Notes under the pieces: generated by a model
What the model saw: the letters and a program-made list of their open reading frames with translations, nothing else
Database searches by the model: none
Told to the model about the DNA's origin: nothing
Shown here: positions 14,905 to 25,474 of the stretch, piece after piece
Layout of the letters: every line of letters starts with the position of its first letter
How positions within the stretch are numbered: the first letter of the stretch is position 1
Made by a program: the position numbers and the translations under genes
Assembly: GCA_039621445.1 (NCBI GenBank)
Contig: CP154955.1
Location: forward strand, 14,878,465-14,942,464
DNA from: Euglena gracilis
Lineage: Eukaryota; Euglenida; Euglenophyceae; Euglenales
Length of the DNA stretch: 64,000 nt
Direction of reading: 5' to 3'

Positions 14905-17900
14905 GCGCAAGAAACAACAAACTCTTATTTGGGCACATTCTCACAATGGGCACTTGGAAATATGACAACCATCATTGATGCAATAAGCCACACACACAGT
15001 GGTGGACAGGCACCTGAGAGGTGGTTGGGGACAGCATTGGCACAAGCTCACCGCCGCATTTTGTGCTGGGAGGGACAGAGGTGGCCTGCAAGAATAAATG
15101 GAGGGATGTGGAGGGTTGGCTAACTGGTGTTGCGACATAAATTATTGCACACAGGATGGTGGACACACATGCAAGCACAACGCGCACACACCACATGGGC
15201 ACCCAACGATGCATACATGGGCCACTTTGTTTCTTCTTTTCATACACAAACAGGAGTTGCAGACACAGGGCATATGCCAACCCCCCAGCACCCCCACACA
15301 TGTGTGCATGAACAATTCAGTACCAAGCACAAACAGGCACTGCCATGGACACAATAACCCCCCCCCCCCCGCTGATGAACTCCCGATGTGGTTATAATGT
15401 CTGGTTGATCGGCAAGTCACAATAAGAGCGAAGCTGACCCAGGGGAAAAGGGATCAGACCCCCCCCCCCCGCCACTGGGTAGCTGATGAAAACCGTTACC
15501 ACCATGACTCCATTATCACCATGACCCCAGACCTGTTCCCAGAGTTTTTTAGTTGCGAGCGACTGGATCCCGGCTTTCTGAATCACCTCTGTTTGACCCC
15601 AACTCCCCACCAGGCCGGAGTTATTCTGACGAGAAGGGGTCCAAACTGAATAGGATTAGCCAACGCCCTCTCCCATTCGCCAGGGTGAGATTTTTGGTCA
15701 AAAATTTGTCTTTTTCAAAAAAAACTCAATAAAACATTATATCTGAAAATTTCTCCCAGACGTACCCCTGCGATTTGTCCACTTCAAAATCTCAGCCACT
15801 TACTGTCCAAGATGATGTAAATCAGGGAAACTTTGCCTGAAATTCTATTATTCTATTATGTGGGGGTGAGGAAGCCAAAAGGCCGGTTGGGGGGATAATA
15901 ATCACAACTGACATGCGTGGAGTGTGTGGGGCATGGCTGTCACAACATGGGGTGTCAGCGAAGCTCCGCGAAGCACATCCAGTTGTAAGACAACACAGGG
16001 CCCGGTGTAGGGCACCCCACACCCCTGCGTGGGTGACCCCTCGGCCGCCCAACCGAAGAATTCCGGGCCCCTTTGGCAAAATGCTGTAAGTCTCAAGTTG
16101 CCTTACTACTGGGACCCCCCGAGGGGGTGTCCCGCATCAGTGTTTCACTATATCATAAAAATTTTCTTTATGACACTTATTTTTAAAAAAAGAGCCCAGC
16201 CTTTCCTGACCACAATCCTTCGTTGAGATCAAGCTGTCTTTCAGCGGCGGGCCCACCCACCACTTTCTTTCCGGCCTTTTGCCCCGCAAATTGTTTGACA
16301 TTTTCGGCAAATGATTTTTTGCCCCAAAAATTCCTAAAAATGGCACTTTTGGCGATTTTGGGGGACGGGGGCCGACCCCTCCGTCAGCCCTGGGCAGGAA
16401 ATCCGCAAGCGGGAGGGAGGGCAGCTCTGGGAGGTCCGCCCGCCGCTCCACGATTGGGGGCTCCACCAGCACCCCCGCACGCTTCTGTTTGGGATCCCCC
16501 CTCCACCAGTTGGTGCGGTGCATGTGGGGTCACAACAAAGACCCATCCAAAGTTAAAACCCCGATTTGCCATCATGTTTGCCGTCTCCTGAAACACTGTT
16601 TTGGGTTGGGCTACAGGTGCACCTCAAATCTCCTCAAATCCCAAATTTTCACAAGCCGTTTGCCAGAAATGACCAGCCCTTTGCTCCAGAAATTGCCCAC
16701 TCGACCCTTACCTGACCCCTGTGGCGTGGGACCCCCCTCCCCCCAAGGGGAGGCGTGGCCTGGACCTACGTACATGGTCGACACCCCCCACCAGGGATCC
16801 TCACACGTCCGTGCTGGCCGAGGCCAAAATGTATCCGTGATTTTCCGTGATTTTCCGTGATTTTCCGTGAATTTCCGTGAATTTCCTGTTTCCGGAAAAG
16901 GTCAAAGGCCACATTCCATTCTGCACTGGAGCAATATTTGGGTGGTTGTGGCAGCAGATCGTTTCTCCATAATATAGTCCTGGAGATCCCCCAGTTCCTA
17001 TTCACACCTGTGTATGAAAATAAAAAACGTACAGGAGGGGAAAAAACAACCTTTTGTCCTGCCAAAACCCTGTCAGCAGACCGATATAGCGATTGACCCT
17101 TCCGCATGCAGCCTGGGCGGGAAGGTGGAAGGTCATAAAACCCAGACGCCCTCAACTTGTGTGTATTTTTGGAGAACACCTCTGATGCTTTCGAGGTCCA
17201 ATTTTGTGACCGGGAGACCAGAATGGAGGAAAACGGCCACAAAATCATCTGTGATTGTCTGGGTGAGGCCGAAAATCCAACTGCTTCAGTGGGGGTGTCC
17301 TGGCTAGGAAGAAAAATTACAAAAAAATGAATTGGACGACATTGTCTGTTTGGAAAGGCAGAGAATAAGCAAAGCATCCCATCAAAATGTGTCTGCACAA
17401 ACAAAACACATTCAAAAAAAGACCTTTTTTTTCCGAACCCTCCTCCTCATCCGTGAATTTCCGTGATTTTCCGTGATTTCCGTGAAAAGGCCTTCCGCCC
17501 ATTTCCGTGATCCTCCGTGAATTTCCGTGAATTTCCTTTTCAGGACGTGTGAGGATCCCTGCCCCACCCACCACAGCATTTTCATAGATTTCTTTTTAAG
17601 AGATCCACCTGGCGCCGAAGGTGCTGGTTATTTTTTTTGGGGTCGAAAATTGGTGCTCCCGGAAATACGGGAGGAGGTGATGGGGGGGTGGTCAACCCAC
17701 GCCACCCACTATCCTGGCTGTTTGGCCGATTCCTGTTCTGCCCCCCCCCCCACCTGCCCAGGTCTTCCGCGCTTAAAAGAAGCTTGTCCCCCAGCCAGGG
17801 CCTCGGCCAGAGCGTCCGGGACGGGCTGCAGCCGGCGGGGGAACGCCCGGGCATGAAGCATCGTGTAATGGTAGAGCACCTGTGGGAGGCCGGGAGACCC

Positions 17901-19729
17901 TCGGTTCCGTGTTGGGTGCAGCATGTACGTATCCATGCATGCATAGGTGTGCACGCATACTTGTGTACACACCCACCCACCCACCCACCCACCCACACGC
18001 ACACACACAGACACACCCACCCACCCACCCACCCACCCACCCACCCATCCACCCACCCACCCACCCACCCACACCCACACCCACACAGCACACAGCACAC
18101 AGCACACAGCACACAGCACACACACACGTATGCATATTCACATTATTATATGCATTATTATATGCATATTCACACATATTCCCAGGCCAATCCTAGTCTC
18201 GGGCCAGAATAAGTGTGGGTGTGCTTGCACACACGCACACACAAAACGCAGGCGCGCGCACCCCCCCCACCCACAAAAACAACCCACATATGCACAGCGC
18301 GCTCATGCGTGGGGCGTCCACTGCGGTGATTTGCTGAGCACTGTGCACATACTGGGGGGAACTCGTAGTAGCTGCGGAGGGCCTGCAGCAGCCACTGCCG
18401 GTTGGCCTGGTGTGCCTCCAGCGTGATCTTCGTCTTTGTCTGCGAGAAGTTGCTCTTGCGGTACACGCGGTACCGGTCGGCGGTCACCTCCCCTGCGCAG
18501 GACGCACCGCCGCCGATGGAAAGCGGCCTTGCTTTTCTTTTTCTTTTTGTTCCTTTTCTATTTCTTCTTCTTGTTCTTCTTCTTCTCTTCTTCTTCTTCT
18601 TCTTCTTCCTCCTCCTCCTCCACCTCCTCCTCCTCCTCTTCTTCTTCTTTCTTCTTCTTTTGCCTTTATCATCCATTTTTTCTATTTTTCTTCTTCTCCT
18701 TATTCTTCTTTTCTTCTGTCTTTTCGTTTTGTCAAAAGCATGCCTGGTGAGATCACCGCATTCACACCACATACGTTAAAAGCGGGCTCTGGCCGTGAAG
18801 CAACTGTGGAATCGTTTATCGTGGCTTTTCCTTGGCATCCGATGGGAGGGGAGTCCTGCGTGTCCATCCCAAGGGTGAAAACCTTCGGGAAATCATTCAC
18901 AGGACCGAAGCCATTCTGGCCCTTTCAAAAATATACGAAAAAAGAAACAGGCAGTGGTCGCATTTCCGCAAGAGAAACACAGGCCAGGGGAAACACCATC
19001 CAAGACAAGAAAAAAATTGCGGTAAATTTTTCTTCTGGGGCTGTGCGCCGGAGGCAACATTAATCCTTTCACACCAACCTTGCCTGGTAATTGTTCTTCC
19101 AGAAGAAATATAATTTTGTGCTTCTACTGAATTTATGAAGAAAAAAAACTAAAAACGAAAGAAGAATGCGAACATCAGGAAAATGAAGAGAAAACTGTTT
19201 TGTAAAACGACAAAAGAATGTTCAACGCTGATAAATTCTGGAATAAATTTGAATTTTATGCTGAACAAAATAACGCTATTCCCGTGTTCAACAAGAAAAA
19301 TTTATGTAGTTTCATTTTAAATAAGATTTTCAATATTTCCTCAAGATTCGATGTGAAGCATGTGGTAAAACACTCTGGGATCTCGTGAACAATGTTTAAA
19401 AGAAGAGAATTTTCCTGCCCAAAGATTCTTCTAGTGATTTTTTTTTTGGCGTGGGGAAAGAACTGAAAAATTGAAAAAAAAAACAAGCAAACACAAAAAG
19501 CACAAGAAGCTGATACCAAAATAACAGAAGGATGGGGGTCGGAAGCATTTCACAGGGGGAAACATCAGGTGGTGGGGGAATCGCCTTTTCCATCAAACCA
19601 TATTTGCTCAATATTTTGTATATTGTTCAGTTTTTGTATGAGGTCTGCCATCTCCATCAGGTCTGCCATCTCCCCCCCAGTCGACAACGAAAAACTTCAA
19701 ATAGGTCCAGGTTTGCATGTGGGAGACAG

Positions 19730-19790
<61 letters not shown>

Positions 19791-22700
19791 CGGTGCAACA
19801 GGTGAATCCATCCATCCAGTAAATTACGAGGGCTGTTCAGCCAGAATTCCAAAAGACAGACACCCCCCCCCCCAGTGTGTGAGAAAGATGCTAAATTTCG
19901 CTCGCAGATTCCCTGGATCCATCCTTCCATCCGCATATCGGCCTGTGAGGCCCCCACACGCCTTTGGCCCATCGCGTGCGAGGCACACACCGGCGTAGCG
20001 GTGGAGGGTCATCCCACCACTCTCATCGCAGACCTGCTTCAGGGAGTACAGGTCGCCCCGCAGGCTTCTATTCTGATGCCTGCTACGAGGGCCCATTGCA
20101 GGCACACCCGCTGTGTGTATGTTGTGTGTTGATTAGTGTGTTGCGTGTCAGGCTTTTCCGAAACGACCGCTGCGGGTTCCACCATCAGGTATTGGGTGCG
20201 AGCGCGCGCGTGCGGCATGCATGTGTGTGCACTTTCCCGAAAGAAAACCTGGCCACCCTGCAGAGGACAGTGGTTGTCGTCGACCATGACCCGCGTGAAG
20301 CCCAGGGCCTGGGCCTGCTGCAGCCGCTGCAGTGCGTCCTGGCGCAGTGGCGGGGGGGGGGGGGAGGTGGCTCCGGTTTGGGTCAGCCCCCAAATGGGCG
20401 GCCGAGTGGAATTGGAAGCCGGCTAGGAATGTGCGAGGGGCAAGACTGGTGCGCTCGTGCCCTCCCATTAACGCTGGGACCTTGCCAGGAAGGGTCAACA
20501 ACCAGGGTTCAATACAAGGGCAGGCGGGGGATGGGTTGGACCCCCCCTCCGGTCCGGGGGGGGGGTGGGGTAGCCCCCCAAAATGTAAAAAAATTTGCGG
20601 CCCAAAGAGCCCGAAAAAAAGCGGGGACCCCCCACTTTCTTGCTGGCTCTCTGCGCCGGAAATTGTTTCACATTTTTTTTTGGAAAAATATATTTTTTTG
20701 CTCCAAAAGTGCCCAAAAATGGCATTTTGGGTGCTTTCGGGGACAAAGTGTTTTGTCCCAGCGCTTCGCTGGGACGAAAACTGGTCACCCGGATCGCGTC
20801 GCTGGTTAGGGTAAATCTGACCCTTTCAGGGGGGGGTCACTGGTTCCCTTTTTGAGATCTCTGGGAGGGGTCCTCCACGAGGGGAAACGGTTCAAAAGTT
20901 TTTGCTGAGAGCCAGTCGTTTTTTGGCCAATCCCCAGCTCTGCTTCATTTTGCTTCATTTCCAATAAATCATGACCGAAGGTTGAATGACAGCATTTGGC
21001 GTCGCCGGCCACACCACATCACACCACCCGCACCCGCACTCAGAAAAGGCCGAACACCAAGCCAAAATTGGTCAAAAAATCCCTGATGTTTCTTGAAAAT
21101 GAAGCCAAAAAATATTGTTTTTCTTGAATTTTTTTGAACATCTTTCATATGGAAAACACCAAAACTTCCAAAAAATGTGCAAATATGCTCAAAAATGAGG
21201 GAAAAGGGCAATTTTTGCTCATTTTCCGGCGTGCAGCCCCAGAAGATTTTTTTTTTGCTATTTTTGGAACCCTGCCAAAGAGGGGGGGTGGGGGGGCCCT
21301 GCTGCCAGCAACCTCAAAACCAAAGGGCTTCCCATCCATCCCTGGGGTCAGGGCAGCGGGGCAGTGGAAGGCTGCGGGCCGAGGCCCGCCTGGCAGTGCA
21401 TGGCAGGGGACCGGCACGGCGGAGTGGGAGAGGGCAGAGGCGGGGGCCGAAGCTGCCCGCCCCCCTTGGGCATGGCCGCACTCAGAGTTTTTTCTTTTAA
21501 GACCGGGGGGTCCTGGGAGGGGGGTCCTGGGGGACACACTTTTTGGGGGGGGAGTATTTTTCACACCGTGACAAAATTTGACGCCGGTCAAAAAAAATCC
21601 GGCGCCCACCAGCCAAATAAGGTACCCCCCCCCCCCTGGGGGTCCAGCTGGACCCACCCACCCCCCGGGGGTCCAAGACTAAAAAAAACCCCTGGCCCCT
21701 GCAGCGATTCAGGTGTGTTTTGCAGCTGCTGATGACCCCCATATGGTGCCTGCCACCAAAGCCACAGTTGAAGGTAATGCCGGGGTGGGGGGGAAGGCAA
21801 CCTGAGACGGGGGCAAGTTTGCACGAAATGTGGCGGGCCACCGCACCCACCAACCCCCCTCCCCCTCCACACCAGCAGGGATTTTCTTCAGGAACCCTGG
21901 GGAAGGGTCCTGGCTTGCTGGAAAGAAAAAGGTGCTAGCCGGACCCCTTGGGTGGGGTACAGGGGTAGGGGTCCAGTCGGCTGGCTGTTGGACCCGGTGG
22001 CTGTCCGAAAACTGGCAAACAAGCTCAAATCCAGCCGGGCTGGCGTCCTTCAGTAAAAAACGTGGAGGTGAAAACCCAGAAACCACCCAAAAAATGCAAT
22101 TTCGGCCATTTTCGACGCTTTGAGCCAATTTTTTTTTCGGTCCAGACTGGCTTTGCCGGGCTGGCACGAACTTTAGTTTCAACAGATCCCCCCCTCAAGG
22201 GGTTGGGAGGTGTTGGCTGGAAAAAGTGGCTGACTGGCTGGAACCCACACCTCCCAAGGGGGCAGAGTTTCCTCTGGCTGAGAAAACCCTCGCACACCCA
22301 CCCACCCACCCACACACCCACCCACCCACATGCACGCACCCACCCACGCACGCACGCACGCACGCACGCACATGCGCAAACGCCATCGAAAGCTAACTGG
22401 TCACTTTATAAAACACAAACAACAGCAACAGCAGCAGCAGCAGTGGCAGCATTGCAGCAACAACCCAAACCGCCCATCAGTGCATAGAGGTCCTGATTCT
22501 GGACTCCGGTCCAAGCCGGACAAACTCAAATTCATTTGTCCGCAGTGTCTCATGTCCCACCGCGTGCGGGGGGGGGGTGGGCACCTGATGGTCGTCGAAC
22601 AGCACGATGGTCTGGGTGGGGTCCACACCGTGGAGTGCAGGGGCCGGTCGTATGCCTGGTCCCACAGAACCAACTGGCGACCCACATTGTCTGTATTGTG

Positions 22701-24149
22701 CTGTGCTGAACTTACTGAATACTGCGTGGAAACTTTTAACACCATTGCAGATACTGCATGTTGACTATGCATATCGTAGTTTTTTTTTGCGCGTTGTTTT
22801 GAAGAAATTTTTCTTGGGTTTTCCTTAAAGGAATTAACCCATTATGGTGCGCTGGTGCACTTCTCGAAAGGGGCTGATAGCTAGAAGTTTCAGGTGGGTG
22901 ACCACGCGACAGTCATTTCTCGCTTTGACCATAAAATTTTCAATACTTGCAGGCATTTACGATTGCAGTTCCCAATCGAGGAACACAATTAACGGCTCCA
23001 AATAATAGCTTTGACCGACTTCACTGCCCAAAATAATAACCCCCCAAGCAGTGCGGTAAAGCTGAGGGCACAACTTGGACACCACAGAATTGAAATGCGC
23101 AAACCTCAAGTTTTGGACCTCCCTGCCAATTAAAAATTCCCTGACAATCAGAACACCAGGAAACATAGTGCCTGATGGTGAAGACAAACAAAAGAAAACT
23201 CTCAACAATAAACCAACCAAATCAGCAACAGAGTGCAGTGGTGGGGGAGGCAAGGAAGGCAGGGGGAGGCGTGTCTGAGAGGGCAGCCCCCTGGCCCCGG
23301 GCCCAGTCCACCGCGGCAAAATCGGTGAACGGAGCGGTGGGGCGGCAGCGACAGGAGCGAGGGTCGCTCGGCCCGGTGATGTACGTTGCCTGGGGGGGGG
23401 GGGGCGTGTGCGTGTCTCTGTCCGCATCGGTGTGTGTGTCTGGGTCTGTTGGTGGTGTCTGGCTGACGTGGGTGCATTCATTCATACAACACACACACAC
23501 ACACACACACAGACAGACAGACATGCACACATATCCACATCCCCCTCCACATCCCCCCACCCACAGAACACATACAACCACACACAACAGCACACAAAGA
23601 AAACACACACACACACACACACACCCACACACACACACCCAATCATAAATATGGACCATAAGCAATTGTGCACAAATGCATGGACGGAATGCAAACGCCT
23701 GCCCATAGCAGGAATCCTCCCTCCCTGGGTGGGCTCTGCTGACCAAGCCAATTCTTCCCTTGAAAACGGCTTTTTTTCGGGTCCCTGGCGCCTTCGGCGC
23801 CGGGGGGGGGGGTGTGCTATAGCATTGCCCACCCCGAAACCTGACCCCTGGGAGGGGTTGAAAATGTCCGAACCCCCTGTCTGCCCATATCACCCCCCCT
23901 GGAGGATGCAAAAAAAAAAAGCCTGAACTGGCAGCAAATCACTGTTCAACACACTTGCTGTTCATGGCAAGCTTGGAAAGACACCTGCCATTTTCAGAAT
24001 TGTCACAAATTCTCCCGGATTCGAGGCCAGGTCAGCCAAACATATCTGTCAACCACTGAGTCACTGTACCCTGGCTTGGACCAAAGAGGTTGGGTCCAGA
24101 ATCAGGTGGGGACGCTAATATCCTGACACCGAGGAACTGTTGTTGTGAT

Positions 24150-24192
<43 letters not shown>

Positions 24193-25434
24193 TCGCAAAC
24201 TGGTCCTCCCAGGCAGGTTTCGACAAAAAAACAATCCGGCAACGCCCCTCTCGATTATTTAAACAATGTTTTCCGATCTTGTTTGACTCCTGGGCTCAGA
24301 AACATCTGTACAAACCTCTTTGGGGTTGAGGCTTCATTTTCAAAACCATCCTTCCAGGCTAAAAAGAGAGACAATAAATTCTTTGGAAATGACTGCTTGA
24401 CTTCTAAATTTGAAACACTAATTTTGACGGAGTAATTCTGAGTTATTGCAGAACTTGAGCCTGAAGGTGAGCAGAAGGGGCAGACCTTTGGATCGCAGTG
24501 GACCTGGTCACACAGTGGGTCTCTGCCAGGCCTCGGTCACTCACGTTGGAAAGAGGGCAAACCACTGTCACTGTCGCTGTCGCTGTCGATGCCAAACACG
24601 GACACGGAACTGTCTGCAGCGCAAACACACACATACACTTTTTACATTGCATTGCTTTTAAAATTGTTTAATTCCCATCAATTTTTCACCAAATTCATTT
24701 GCTATAATTAATTAAGAATTTCAGATTTTTGCACATGCATTTGTCAGTTTGCAGCTGCCCTATTTCATTCCACAATAAACTTAAAATATTATTATATTTT
24801 TGTTAATCCCATTATTGAAACATATTTATTGTTTGAACGAGTGCAATGGGGTTTTCAAGATGATTTTAATGTGTGTTTATTTATGTGTTAACACATATTG
24901 TGTGGTATCTTTCTTGTATGCGAAGATGTATATGTGTGTACGTAATACCATGTGTAATATAACATAGAATATGTGATGCATGATGTATCATATTATCAAA
25001 ATATCGTGATGTACAGAAACAATGCGCGTATTTTTTTGCATGGAGAATTCACAATGCTATAATTTAATGCAATGCCCAAATTGTGCTGGCATTCTTTTCC
25101 AGGGGAAAAATGATGGAATTTTGATTTTGGTCATCTGCAATGAAGGAGGGGAAATCGGATCTGTCATATCTCCACAGCATTTGTGAAATGGGGGGGGGAT
25201 CAAATTAATGTGCATGGACACACACGTGTGTGTAATCACATGCATCAATCCCCTAGGGCTGTGCACCATGGATTTAATGGAATTTGATGGTATTTGATCC
25301 AGTTTGGCGAGACGTGCAAACACACGGATGCGGACACAGACACAGACACAGACACAGACACCGACACCGACACCGACACCGACACCCACCCACCCACCCA
25401 CCCACCCACACACCCACACACCCACACTCACACC

Positions 25435-25474
<40 letters not shown>

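Noticed and set aside
17858-17920. tRNA-like string on the plus strand (GTAATGGTAGAGCACCTG, GGTTCCGTG, GCATC/GGTGC ends)
   Set aside because: About 63 nt, no proper D-stem 5' half, the T-loop lacks the GGTTCRA pattern, and the minus strand reads as a good exon (11) there.
24443-24661. Minus-strand Cys-rich frame next to (GACAGC)n
   Set aside because: Low-complexity hexamer reading and no splice-bounded block.
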